In this document: one piece after another, positions 25,375 through 33,803 of the stretch | Layout of the letters: every line of letters begins with the position of its first letter | Numbering within the stretch: the stretch's first letter is position 1 | NCBI GenBank assembly: GCA_964543235.1 | Contig: CAZIXE010000015.1 | Location: forward strand, 1 to 64,000 | Reading direction: 5' to 3' | DNA: 64,000 nucleotides | Origin: JANMMJ01 sp964543235 | Lineage (GTDB): Bacteria > Pseudomonadota > Alphaproteobacteria > Rhizobiales > Aestuariivirgaceae | Notes under the pieces: model-generated | What the model saw: the letters and a program-made list of their open reading frames with translations, nothing else | Database searches by the model: none | Told to the model about the DNA's origin: nothing | Translations under genes and position numbers: made by a program

Positions 25375-26338
25375 CGGCGTGAAGATCGCCCACGTGAAAC
25401 TTGCGCCAGTTGGTGAGTTCGACATTCGCAAAAGACTGCAGTGCCGCAGCCTCTTCGGCGGTCCACGCATCGAGGCCGGCGAGCACCGCCGCCATGGCGG
25501 CCTCGGCGGCGCGGCCGGCACCGTCGTCGCATTTGAGCGCGATCCCCAGGCCGGCATGGGGCACGCAGCCGCAGAAGACGCCTTCCGCTCCCGTCTTGAC
25601 GAAGGCGCGAGGCACCTGCCGCATGAGCCTGGTGCAAAAGCGGCCGGTGCCCGCCACCATGAAGGGATGAGCGCGTACGGCGGCGATGATGCGACTGGCC
25701 GCTTTACCGGCGACGGTGAAGCGGGCGAAGCCCAGCGCCAGATTGCGGATTGGAATGGCCCAGGTCGGCACCGAGCAGCCGTCGATTCCTGAGGGCTGGC
25801 GCGAAAGATCAATGTCACAAAGCGCGCCGATGGTGCGGGCGATCTCGCGCTGCACAGGGTGGTCAAGGCGGGTATAGCCGCGGGGATCGGCACCGAGGAT
25901 ACGCGCCAGGGCCAGCATGCCGGCATGCTTGCCGGAACAGTTGTTGTGCACCTGGCCAGGTTCGGCGCCGTGACGCACCAGTTCGTGCAGGGCCGTGGTC
26001 TCGATCGGCCAATGGGCGCCGCATTCGAAGTCGGCCTCGGCATTGCCGGCCTTGGCCAGCATCTGGCGGGCCACCCTGACATGCCCGGCCTCGCCATTGT
26101 GCGACGCGCAGGCGAGTGCCAGTTCCTCGTCGCTGAAGCCGAAGCGATCGGCTGCTCCACTCTCGACCACCGGCAGGCACTGGAAGGCCTTGATGGCCGA
26201 GCGCGGGAAGATCGGCCGATCAATGTCGCCCGCCGATGCGACCAGGCGGCCATTGCTGTCCACGACCGCCCAGGCGCCGGTGTGGCGGCTTTCGACGATG
26301 CCGCCACGGGTGACTTCGACGATCACAGGATTGTTCAT
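25364..26338 (-). CDS. ansA: Rhizobium-type (ReAV-like, class 3) L-asparaginase
   Basis: This enzyme (324 aa) hydrolyses L-asparagine to aspartate and ammonia. It belongs to the thermolabile Rhizobium etli ReAV class, unrelated to the E. coli enzymes. The expected catalytic and zinc-site residues are visible one position earlier than in ReAV: S47 and K50 in PRSAIKAF, C134-S-G-K137-H in NNCSGKHAG, and D186 and C188 in GIDGCSVP. The start MNNPVIVEVTRGG was chosen over an upstream basic extension, and its ATG overlaps the stop of the MFS gene by four bases. The two genes therefore form an operon, and the transporter probably supplies the substrate or exports a product. Confidence 0.9.
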   Translation of the reverse strand: MNNPVIVEVTRGGIVESRHTGAWAVVDSNGRLVASAGDIDRPIFPRSAIKAFQCLPVVESGAADRFGFSDEELALACASHNGEAGHVRVARQMLAKAGNAEADFECGAHWPIETTALHELVRHGAEPGQVHNNCSGKHAGMLALARILGADPRGYTRLDHPVQREIARTIGALCDIDLSRQPSGIDGCSVPTWAIPIRNLALGFARFTVAGKAASRIIAAVRAHPFMVAGTGRFCTRLMRQVPRAFVKTGAEGVFCGCVPHAGLGIALKCDDGAGRAAEAAMAAVLAGLDAWTAEEAAALQSFANVELTNWRKFHVGDLHAVTG

Positions 26339-27576
26339 GCCTTCTCCCTCGCGATGGGCGCGGCGAGATACCATGCAAAGGCCGCCAGTTGAAGGGCAAG
26401 GAAAATGCCGAAGGCCCAGGCATAGCCGGCGGGATCATAGCCTTCGCCAGTTACCGGGAAGAGGCCGATGATGACGCCGACCAGCCACTGGGTGGCGAAA
26501 GCGGCCACGAACATGGAGAAATTGATCGTGGCATTGGAGCGGCCGGCAAGACCGGGTCCGACCCTGGCGGCAAACCAGGGAAAGCTCAGGATCGCCACCT
26601 GGCCGAGTGCTGCCACCACAAGCCAGGCCGGCAGGACCAGGGCAGGCCATTGCATGACGATCACAAGCTGCGCCACGAAATAAATGAGATTGAAGCCGAG
26701 CATGACCTGCATGGGGCTGATGCCGCGGCGCCCAAGCCGATCGGCGATGGCGCCAACCGCGAGGATGCCGGCCATGAACGACATGGCAAGCCAGAGCAGC
26801 TGGCGGGCCACTTCCCCGCGCGAAAGGCCCATGACATCACGGAACCAGGGGCCAGCCCACAGTGTCTGGATGCCGATCTGCACGCCCGAGGTCAGGGCGC
26901 AGAGCGGTGCGAGCCGCCAGAACAGCGGCATCTTCATGATGGCCATCAGCTGTCGCACCTGGGTGAGGAACGGCGCCGGCGCCGTGGTCACATCGTTGCG
27001 GGGCGCAACGGCGAAGACGAGCACGGCAACGGCGAGTATCATCGCGGCAAAGACCAGAAAGGTATGGCGCCAGCCCATCAGCGCGACCAGCCATTCGGTC
27101 GGTTCGGTGGCTACCACGACGCCCAGCGCGCCGAAGGACATGATGGCAGCATTGGCGAAGGCGCGCCGCTCCGGCGGTACCCAGGTGGCGGTCGACTTGT
27201 AGCTGGCCATAAGTCCCGCCGAGAAGCCGATGCCGATCACAGCGCGGGCCGCCAGCAGGCCGAGAAGACCGGGGGCCAGCGCGAATGCAGCGCAGCCAGC
27301 CGCCGCCACCGCCAGCAGCAGGGCCTGCACCTTGCGGGGGCCGTAACGGTCGAGGAAGACGCCAAGGGGGAGTTGGACCAGCGCGAAGCTCACCAGATAG
27401 GCAGAGGTCAGCAGGCCCAGTTCGGCCGGGGTGAGCCCGATGTCGGCCACGAGGTCGGGGGCGACGACGGCGTTCACGGCGCGCAGCAGGTAGGAGAAGA
27501 AATAGCCGCAGGCAAAGGGCAGGAGGGCCTGGAAGATCAGTCGGGCGGGCGTCATGGTTGACGATTTGTTTGCCAT
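26335..27576 (-). CDS. MFS transporter, partner of the asparaginase
   Basis: This is a 12-helix major facilitator (413 aa). The start MANKSSTMTPARLIFQALLPFACGYFFSYLLR was preferred over a longer frame that enters the divergent gene; MTPARL, seven codons on, is another option. The motif A-like loop between TM2 and TM3 is GVFLDRYGPRKVQAL, with a second copy GAIADRLGRRGISPMQV in the C-half. These are typical of the ACS/NNP-like MFS group. The four-base overlap with ansA suggests uptake of asparagine or a related amide. The substrate is inference. Confidence 0.85.
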   Translation of the reverse strand: MANKSSTMTPARLIFQALLPFACGYFFSYLLRAVNAVVAPDLVADIGLTPAELGLLTSAYLVSFALVQLPLGVFLDRYGPRKVQALLLAVAAAGCAAFALAPGLLGLLAARAVIGIGFSAGLMASYKSTATWVPPERRAFANAAIMSFGALGVVVATEPTEWLVALMGWRHTFLVFAAMILAVAVLVFAVAPRNDVTTAPAPFLTQVRQLMAIMKMPLFWRLAPLCALTSGVQIGIQTLWAGPWFRDVMGLSRGEVARQLLWLAMSFMAGILAVGAIADRLGRRGISPMQVMLGFNLIYFVAQLVIVMQWPALVLPAWLVVAALGQVAILSFPWFAARVGPGLAGRSNATINFSMFVAAFATQWLVGVIIGLFPVTGEGYDPAGYAWAFGIFLALQLAAFAWYLAAPIAREKA

Positions 27577-27672
27577 GATGCCGCAACAAAAGCTCGCGAC
27601 AAATTCAGTCATTGCGATTCGCGCGAAACACCCTATATCGCGCGGTCTCTTCAGCATGGGGGACCCCGGACG

Positions 27673-28407
27673 ATGATCAAGCGCGCCCTGGTGTTGCAGC
27701 ACATGGATGACGAGCCGCCGGGCCTGTTCGGCGAATTCCTGGCGGCGGACGGGGTCGCGACGGATGTGGTCATGCTGCACCAGGGCGCAGTCATTCCCTC
27801 ACTCAGGCCCTACGATTTCCTGCTGGTCATGGGCGGCGCCATGGATGTCTGGGAGAGCGAAACCAATCCGTGGCTGGCGGCGGAAAAGGAAGCCATCCGC
27901 GAATGGGCACTGGCCCGCAACCGGCCGTTTCTCGGCATCTGCCTCGGGCTGCAGCTCCTTGCCGAAGCACTGGGCGGCACAGTGGCGCCGGCCAGGGCGG
28001 CGGAGGTCGGCATTGGCCGGGTCACACTCAATGGCCTCGGCCTGCAGCACCCGCTGACCGCGGGCCTCGGCAGTCAGATCAAGGTCATGCAGTGGCACCG
28101 CGCGGAAGTGAAGTTACTGCCGGCGGGTGCCGAAGTGCTGGCCTCATCAGAAATCTGCCCGGTGCAGATCATGGCGGTCGGCAGGGAACTGCTCGCCACG
28201 CAGTTCCACGCCGAGCTCGACCCGGCGCTGGTGGCCCGGTGGGCGGATCTGCCGCAATACATCGCCTGGCTGGACGAGGCGCTGGGGGATGGCGCTTATC
28301 CCCGCATTGCCGCACAGGCGCTGCCGCTCATGCCACAATGGCGGCGGACGGCGCGGGCGCTTTACGACAACGTGACCAGGGGCAAGCGGCAGCGGCTCGC
28401 GGCGTGA
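27673..28407 (+). CDS. class I glutamine amidotransferase domain protein
   Basis: This is a 244-residue single-domain GATase1. The nucleophile elbow is FLGICLGLQLLAEALGG with C90, and the His-Glu pair is in ATQFHAELD near residues 178-180. Standalone proteins of this kind (GMP-synthase-like glutaminases) may hydrolyse gamma-glutamyl amides or act on glutamine conjugates. No synthase partner is adjacent. It is divergent from the MFS/asparaginase operon with a 96-bp gap, so a shared amide-nitrogen theme is possible but unproven. Confidence 0.85.
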   Translation: MIKRALVLQHMDDEPPGLFGEFLAADGVATDVVMLHQGAVIPSLRPYDFLLVMGGAMDVWESETNPWLAAEKEAIREWALARNRPFLGICLGLQLLAEALGGTVAPARAAEVGIGRVTLNGLGLQHPLTAGLGSQIKVMQWHRAEVKLLPAGAEVLASSEICPVQIMAVGRELLATQFHAELDPALVARWADLPQYIAWLDEALGDGAYPRIAAQALPLMPQWRRTARALYDNVTRGKRQRLAA

Positions 28408-28437
28408 CCTTTCACCGCCTGCTGACCCGCCGGCCGA

Positions 28438-28800
28438 TCAGGCGGCAGCGGCAATCATGCCACCGGTCTCCAGCGGCAGCCCCGCCTCGGCCCAATCCTT
28501 CTTGCCGCCGGCATAGATGCTGACATTGCTGTAGCCCCGGGCCTGCAAGACGGCAGCGGCGCTGTGCGAGTTGGCACAGGTCTCGGAGGCGCAATAGACG
28601 ACAAGCGGCGCATTGCGATCGGGAAGCATGGCCGCGGCGAGGGCCGTCGCGCGGTCATGTGGAAAGTGCAATGCACCGGGCAGATGGCCGTCGAGGTAGT
28701 ATTTCGGCGGCAGGGCCTCGAGCAGCACAGGCGGGGTGGCCGCTGCGAGGCGGGCAAGCAGTTCCTCACGGGTAATGATGCGGGGCACGGGGGTCTCCAT
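28438..28800 (-). CDS. rhodanese-like sulfurtransferase (120 aa)
   Basis: This is a single-domain rhodanese. The persulfide cysteine is C70 in the loop C-A-S-E-T-C (VVYCASETCANSHSAA), preceded by HLPGALHFPHD and followed by GYSNVSIYAGGKKDWAEAGLPLE. The start METPVPRIITREELL was chosen because the extra N-terminal residues would be read through an operator. It is divergent from a MarR-family regulator and shares with it a 94-bp gap full of palindromes, so it is probably controlled by that regulator. A role in sulfide or persulfide handling, or in electrophile stress, is inference. Confidence 0.88.
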   Translation of the reverse strand: METPVPRIITREELLARLAAATPPVLLEALPPKYYLDGHLPGALHFPHDRATALAAAMLPDRNAPLVVYCASETCANSHSAAAVLQARGYSNVSIYAGGKKDWAEAGLPLETGGMIAAAA

Positions 28801-28806
28801 TGCTGT

Positions 28807-28860
28807 TGATAGTTGCAAGTCAAATAATTGCATTTGCAATTATCAAATATTCAACTATCA
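28807..28860. promoter_or_regulatory. nested palindromic operator of the rhodanese/MarR divergon
   Basis: Two perfect inverted repeats share one centre (28833.5). The outer one is TGATAGTTG/CAACTATCA at 28807-28815 and 28852-28860. The inner one is ATAATTGCA/TGCAATTAT at 28824-28832 and 28835-28843. Four half-sites of the form TGATAATTGCAA result, spaced 15 bp within each side. The region is AT-rich in a GC-rich window. Confidence 0.75.
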
Positions 28861-28894
28861 TGAAACGGGCAAGTCACGATATGGAGAGCGGGAT

Positions 28895-29383
28895 GTGAAG
28901 GCGACGGGCGGTCACCGCAATGCAGAGCCAGGGGAAGCGGCGTGGCCCTTGTTCCTCGCGACGCATGCGGAAATCGTTGCGCGGATCGAGGTGCGGCTTG
29001 CGGCTCACGAACTTCCGGACCTTGCCTGCTATGACGTGCTGTGGGCGCTGGAGCGATCGCAGGGCCAGAGGCTGCGCATGAGCGAACTCGCGGGTGCGCT
29101 GGTGATCTCACGGAGCAATCTGACCCGGCTCGCCGACCGGCTGGAAGCGGCAGGTCTCATCCGGCGCGAGCGGGACGCGGAAGACCGCCGAGGGGCCTAT
29201 GCAGTCCTCACCAAGGCGGGCCGGAAATTGCGGCAGAAAATGTGGCCGGTCTACCGGGAGGCCATTACCGACCTTTTCGCGCGCCATGTCGCAGACCAGG
29301 AAGCGGCGGTGCTGGCGAAAGCCTTCCGGCGGATGCTGCGGGCCATGCGTGAGACCGGCGGTCCGTCCTCGATCGATGGATGA
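28895..29383 (+). CDS. MarR-family transcriptional regulator
   Basis: This is a winged-helix repressor-type protein (162 aa). The GTG start follows a GGAG eight bases away; a nearby ATG frame stops at once. The recognition region is RMSELAGALVISRSNLTRLADRLEAAGLIRRE, followed by the wing RDAEDRRGAYAVLTKAGRKL, all typical of MarR. There is no obvious redox cysteine pair. It faces the rhodanese gene across the nested operator and very likely represses both genes and itself. Confidence 0.9.
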   Translation: MKATGGHRNAEPGEAAWPLFLATHAEIVARIEVRLAAHELPDLACYDVLWALERSQGQRLRMSELAGALVISRSNLTRLADRLEAAGLIRRERDAEDRRGAYAVLTKAGRKLRQKMWPVYREAITDLFARHVADQEAAVLAKAFRRMLRAMRETGGPSSIDG

Positions 29384-29392
29384 GGAAGGGGC

Positions 29393-29416
29393 GGCAGGGC
29401 CTGCAGCAGCCCTGCC
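29393..29416. terminator. bidirectional hairpin between marR and the small peptide gene
   Basis: Arms GGCAGGGC and GCCCTGCC surround an eight-base loop ten bases after the marR stop. The gene on the other side converges on it. Confidence 0.5.
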
Positions 29417-29447
29417 CGGCCAAGCAGTTGTTGTAAAGGCGGCGGCT

Positions 29448-29591
29448 TCAGGGAGCCTGGAAAGTGCAGACCGTGCGCTTGGCCTTGTAGTCATATTTGC
29501 AGGCCGCCTTGGGGTTGGTATTGGCTTCGGCCGGGACGACGGCCGACAGGAAGGCGAGGACAGACAGGGCGGTGAAGAGCTTGGCAAACAT
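29448..29591 (-). CDS. small exported peptide, two cysteines (47 aa)
   Basis: Read by hand from the minus strand: ATG after GGAG with a seven-base spacer, then MFAKLFTALSVLAFLSAVVP and a signal-peptidase site VPAEA-N near residue 23. The mature peptide of about 24 residues, NTNPKAACKYDYKAKRTVCT plus FQAP, is basic and has two cysteines 11 residues apart that could form a disulfide. It sits alone between marR (convergent) and the polyol dehydrogenase gene. Similar tiny exported proteins occur in rhizobia, but I do not know a function. Confidence 0.62.
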   Translation of the reverse strand: MFAKLFTALSVLAFLSAVVPAEANTNPKAACKYDYKAKRTVCTFQAP

Positions 29592-29722
29592 TGTGGATCT
29601 CCCTCTGATGCGGACCGAACCATCTCGATCCGTGTATGCAGGATAGCGGGATCAGGGCGATACGATGTGCCGGCCATCACAATTGTTGCGATTTGGCTGG
29701 CCGCCGGTGCATGCGGGAGCGG

Positions 29723-31180
29723 TCAGAGTAAACGGGCCAAGGCCTCGATCTCCCTGGGCTTCAGGGCGAGAATGAGCTTGGTGCGGCGGGTGATGATGTC
29801 GTCAACCGTTTCGGCCCATTCGGTATCGCGCAGGAAGGCGACTTCGCGCTCGTAAAGCCCGCCGCCCAAATGGCGGCCGAGATCGCGGCCGGCCGCGAGC
29901 AGGTCACGGGTGCGGCTGCCATAGGTGCGCTGGTAGCGCGCGGCGAGACCTGGCGGCAGCCAGGGATATTCGCGGGCGACATCGATCGCTTCGCCGCCAG
30001 GCAGCTTCTCCGTCGCCGTGCGACAGGGGCGTGGCATGGGCTGAAGCGGCTGCAACAGGTCAAGGCCCCTTTCGGCAAGCTTCCGGTGGGTGGTGAGCTT
30101 GCCGCCAAAGACCGTCAGCAAAGGGCAGCGGCCGTGGTGATGATCGATTTCGAAGGCATAGTCGCGGGTGAGCGTGGACAGGCCGCTGTCGCGGCCACCG
30201 CCCACTTCGAAGAGCGGACGCACGCCGGCATAAGTCCAGATCACGCTGTCACGGGTGACCGGGGATCTGAAGAACCGGTTCACCTCCGCCAGCATGTAGT
30301 CGATCTCGGTTTCGGCGATTGCGACGTCCTGCGGCTCCCGCTCCCACGGCTCATCGGTGGTACCGATTGCGGTGAAGTTGTCCTCGAAGGGGAATGCCTC
30401 CATGGTGCGGCCGTCGGCGGTCTGGAGATAGTAGCCGTGCTCGCCCGTCCATATACGCGGCACTATGACGTGGCTGCCCTTCACCAGGCGGAGCCGGCGG
30501 CCAATGGCGGTACCGGCAATAGTGCCGGCGACCCGCGTCACCCAGGGGCCCGCCGCATTGACCAGGGCCGAGGCGGTCACCGCGACTGCGGCACCATCGC
30601 GCATCCGCCGCAACTCGATACCCCAGCGATCACCGGCGCGGGCAGCGGAGACGAAACGGTGCCGCGCAAGGATTGCCGCGCCATGGGCCTGAGCTCCCAG
30701 AACATTGGCGATGACAAGACGCGCATCATCGCCGCGGCAGTCGGAATAGGCAAAGCCTCGCACGAGCTCGGGCTTCAGGGGAGTGCCGCAGGGATGGCGG
30801 TCAAGGCGCAGGAGCTCGGAGGCGGGAAGCGTGTTGCGGCGGGCGAGATGGTCATAGAGAAAGAGGCCGGCGCGGATCATCCAGAGCGGGCGCCGGCCGG
30901 GCACATGGGGCAGCACCAGGCGGATCGGCGTCACCAGATGCGGGGCCTTGTGCATGAGGACCTCGCGTTCCAGCAGCGCCTCGCGCACCATGCGGACATC
31001 CCAGGTCTCGAGATAGCGCAGGCCGCCATGGATCAGCTTGGAGGAGCGCGACGAGGTGCCCTCGGCGAAGTCGCGTTCTTCCACCAGTGCGGTTGTGGCG
31101 CCGCGGCCGGCCGCATCGCAGGCGATTGCGGCGCCATTGATGCCGCCGCCGATGACGAGAATGTCAAAGTGGGGTTTCAT
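29723..31180 (-). CDS. FAD-dependent glycerol-3-phosphate dehydrogenase family (GlpD/EryB)
   Basis: This is a membrane-associated flavoprotein (485 aa) that oxidises glycerol 3-phosphate or, in EryB, erythritol 4-phosphate. The FAD site is VIGGGINGAAIACDAAGRG at residues 7-25, followed by the family motif EGTSSRSSKLIHGGLRYLE. The C-terminal half has PLLTVFGGKLTTHRKLAE. The start MKPHFDILVIGG was chosen since its ATG overlaps the stop of the kinase gene by four bases. A kinase plus dehydrogenase pair beside EryC/H/I-type genes points to a polyol such as erythritol, threitol or glycerol. The exact substrate is open. Confidence 0.88.
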   Translation of the reverse strand: MKPHFDILVIGGGINGAAIACDAAGRGATTALVEERDFAEGTSSRSSKLIHGGLRYLETWDVRMVREALLEREVLMHKAPHLVTPIRLVLPHVPGRRPLWMIRAGLFLYDHLARRNTLPASELLRLDRHPCGTPLKPELVRGFAYSDCRGDDARLVIANVLGAQAHGAAILARHRFVSAARAGDRWGIELRRMRDGAAVAVTASALVNAAGPWVTRVAGTIAGTAIGRRLRLVKGSHVIVPRIWTGEHGYYLQTADGRTMEAFPFEDNFTAIGTTDEPWEREPQDVAIAETEIDYMLAEVNRFFRSPVTRDSVIWTYAGVRPLFEVGGGRDSGLSTLTRDYAFEIDHHHGRCPLLTVFGGKLTTHRKLAERGLDLLQPLQPMPRPCRTATEKLPGGEAIDVAREYPWLPPGLAARYQRTYGSRTRDLLAAGRDLGRHLGGGLYEREVAFLRDTEWAETVDDIITRRTKLILALKPREIEALARLL

Positions 31181-32664
31181 GCTGCGGACGGCTTGCTCGC
31201 AGCTATTGCCGCGTCGACCCAGGCGCGCCAATGGGCCACAGGGGTGACGGCCGGTTCAGCGGTCGGAGATACGGGCGCCGAATGGGCGATGAGCGGGCGC
31301 AGTTCTGCGGGAGTCTTCCAGACCCCTGCCCCGATGCCGGCCATCAAGGCAGCGCCATAGGGACTGGTTGCTTCTACCGCAGCACGGGCGACTGGTATGC
31401 CGAGAGCATTGGCCTGAAGTTTCAGGAAGTAGTCTGCGCGGGATACGCCGCCATCGATGCTGACTGCCCGCGGCTTTCCCATCCCCTCGAGCAGGATGGC
31501 GATCTGCAGGGCAATCGATTCGAGCGCGGCATGGGCGATGTTGCCGTGTGTTGTGGCCGCGGTAAGGCCGGTGAGGAGGGCCTTTGCGTCAGGCTGCCAC
31601 CAGGGGCCGGCCAGGCCCTGGAAGGCCGGCACGAGAATGACGCCGCCACTCTCCCCTGCCCGCTCGGCCAGTGCCGCCACAGCCGACCCGCCGCCGTCGA
31701 GGCCCATGCAGACTGCCAGCCAGTCGAGTGCCGCACCGGCCACCATGACGAATCCCTCAGTCGCGTAGGCTGGCTCGCCGGCATGCCAGGCGATGGTACT
31801 CACGATACCGGGCGGCACGTCGGCAGGCGGGCGACGGCCCTGATTCATCCAGACAAAGGCACCGGTGCCGCAGGTGATCTTGGTCTCGCCCGCGGCCAGA
31901 CAGCCATGGCCGAAAAGCGAAGCCTGCTGGTCGCCGAGAAAGGCCGCGAGCGGCACGGCGGCACCGAGCGGGCTGGAAGCCATGCGCGTCCGATGCTCAG
32001 CCGACGGCAAGATTTCCGGAAGGGGGATGCCGGTGAGACCAAACAGTCGGAGCAATTCCTCATCCCAGGCGAGCCTTCGAATGTCGAAGAGCATGGTACG
32101 GGAGGCGTTGCCCGGTTCCGTGGCATAGGCGCCGCCCGAGAGTTTCCAGCGCAGCCAGCAGTCGACGGTGCCCCACAGCAACCGGCCGCCGCGCAGGCCC
32201 TCGGCAATGTCCGCGCGACGGGCCATGAGCCATGCGAGCTTGGCGGCGGTGAAGGTGGGGTCGAGTTCGATGCCGGTGCGGCGGCGAATCAGCGCGAACG
32301 TCTCGGGCGCGCGCAGCGGTGCGATCTCCTCGTTCCCCCGGCGGCATTGCCATACCATGGCCGGCATCACCGGCTCGGCGGTGTTCCGGTCCCAGATGAC
32401 CAGGGTCTCGGTCTGGCTGGATAGCCCCACGGCGATGACGTCGGCGGCGGTTCTGCCAGCCCGCTCCAGAACCTCGCGGGCACAGGCCAGGGCATTGGCC
32501 AGCATCGTCCCGGCATCCTGTTCGACAGTGCCGGGTTCGGGCGTGGTCACGGCGATCGGGCGGGCGGCCTCGGACAGCAGGCGGGCATTGTCATCGATCA
32601 GCACGGCCTTGGTGTTGGTGGTGCCCTGATCGATGCCGAGAAGAACGGTCTTGCGGGCGGGCAT
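31177..32664 (-). CDS. FGGY-family polyol kinase (GlpK/EryA-like)
   Basis: This is a cytoplasmic sugar or polyol kinase (495 aa). The N-terminal phosphate loop is LLGIDQGTTNTKAVLID and the hinge loop is AFLGDQQASLFGHGC. ITCGTGAFVWMNQG and the C-terminal SIDGGVSRADYFLKLQANALGIPV complete the FGGY signature. Several stretches (DQGTTNTKA, LGDQQASL) look like glycerol kinase, but overall the sequence is looser, as in EryA-type tetritol kinases. It is coupled to the dehydrogenase downstream. The DhaK gene is divergent across a 129-bp gap. Confidence 0.87.
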   Translation of the reverse strand: MPARKTVLLGIDQGTTNTKAVLIDDNARLLSEAARPIAVTTPEPGTVEQDAGTMLANALACAREVLERAGRTAADVIAVGLSSQTETLVIWDRNTAEPVMPAMVWQCRRGNEEIAPLRAPETFALIRRRTGIELDPTFTAAKLAWLMARRADIAEGLRGGRLLWGTVDCWLRWKLSGGAYATEPGNASRTMLFDIRRLAWDEELLRLFGLTGIPLPEILPSAEHRTRMASSPLGAAVPLAAFLGDQQASLFGHGCLAAGETKITCGTGAFVWMNQGRRPPADVPPGIVSTIAWHAGEPAYATEGFVMVAGAALDWLAVCMGLDGGGSAVAALAERAGESGGVILVPAFQGLAGPWWQPDAKALLTGLTAATTHGNIAHAALESIALQIAILLEGMGKPRAVSIDGGVSRADYFLKLQANALGIPVARAAVEATSPYGAALMAGIGAGVWKTPAELRPLIAHSAPVSPTAEPAVTPVAHWRAWVDAAIAASKPSAA

Positions 32665-32793
32665 CGGACAATCCGGGACTCACTGCGGCGGGCTCGAGCC
32701 CTGCATCTTGGCGATTGCAGGAGAGAAGTCAAACCGGCCCGCCTTGATCGCCACGCGGCGCTTCCGCACAATGGCCGCAACAGGGAGGAGCAG

Positions 32794-33801
32794 GTGCTCA
32801 GCAAGAAGATCATCAATGACGGCAGCCAGGCAGTAGATGAAATGCTTGAGGGCCTGCTCGCCGCGCATCCCCATCTCCTGAAGCGGCATGAGACCAATGC
32901 AAGGGCCCTGGTGGCGCGGGAGGGACCACGGCCGGGCAAGGTCGGGCTGGTGATCGGCGGCGGATCGGGTCACGAGCCGACATTCTCGGGTTTTGTCGGC
33001 AGGGGCCTTGCGGATGCCGCGGCCATTGGGGATGTGTTCACCTCGCCGACCCCCGACATGGTTCTGGACTGTGCGCGGGCTGCGCATGGCGGGACGGGTG
33101 TCCTCTTCATGTACGGCAATTATGCCGGTGACGTGCTCAACTTCGACATGGCGGCCGAAATGGCGGCGGCGGAAGGCATCGCGGTGCGCAGCATCGTGAG
33201 CACCGATGATGTCGCCTCGGCGCCGGCGGCAGAGCGGGGAAGGCGGCGCGGGGTGGCCGGCAACTTCTTCATCTTCAAGGCGGCGGGTGCGGCCTGCGAC
33301 ATGATGCTGCCGCTCGATGAATGCGAGCGGATCGCGCGCAAGGCCAATGACCACACACGCACCATGGGGGTGGCGCTGTCACCGTGTTCGCTGCCGGCCA
33401 CAAGGCGGCCCAATTTCGCGATCGGGCCCGAGGAGATGGAAATCGGCATGGGCATTCATGGCGAGCTTGGCGTGGCGCGCGGCAAGCTGAGGCCCGCGGA
33501 CGAGATTTCAGACGCGATGCTCGATCGCATTCTCGAAGACATGCCGCTGTCGCGCGGCGACAGAGTGACGGTGCTCGTCAACTCGCTTGGCGCCACGCCG
33601 CTCATGGAACTCTACATCATGAACCGGCGGGTGAGGCAGCGCCTCGACGGGCTGGGGGTCGGCGTGCATGGCACCTGGGCCGGCAATTACTGCACCTCCA
33701 TGGAGATGGCGGGCGCATCGATCACACTGACTCTCATCGATGGCGAGTTGCAGCGGATGCTCGATCACCCCTGCCACACCACGGCGCTCCGCATCGTCTG
33801 A
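32794..33801 (+). CDS. dhaK: dihydroxyacetone kinase substrate-binding subunit DhaK
   Basis: This is the ketose-binding half of a dihydroxyacetone-type kinase (335 aa), using a GTG start after GGGAGGA. Phrases GLVIGGGSGHEPTFSGFVGRGLADAAAIGDVFTSP, GVLFMYGNYAGDVLNFDMA and MGIHGELGV are diagnostic. H222 in GIHGELG is the residue that covalently binds the substrate keto group. The partner that carries ATP (DhaL) or a fused DhaK-DhaL form is absent from the window, so either DhaL is elsewhere or the subunit works differently. The context suggests dihydroxyacetone or L-erythrulose. Confidence 0.92.
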   Translation: MLSKKIINDGSQAVDEMLEGLLAAHPHLLKRHETNARALVAREGPRPGKVGLVIGGGSGHEPTFSGFVGRGLADAAAIGDVFTSPTPDMVLDCARAAHGGTGVLFMYGNYAGDVLNFDMAAEMAAAEGIAVRSIVSTDDVASAPAAERGRRRGVAGNFFIFKAAGAACDMMLPLDECERIARKANDHTRTMGVALSPCSLPATRRPNFAIGPEEMEIGMGIHGELGVARGKLRPADEISDAMLDRILEDMPLSRGDRVTVLVNSLGATPLMELYIMNRRVRQRLDGLGVGVHGTWAGNYCTSMEMAGASITLTLIDGELQRMLDHPCHTTALRIV

Positions 33802-33803
33802 GA

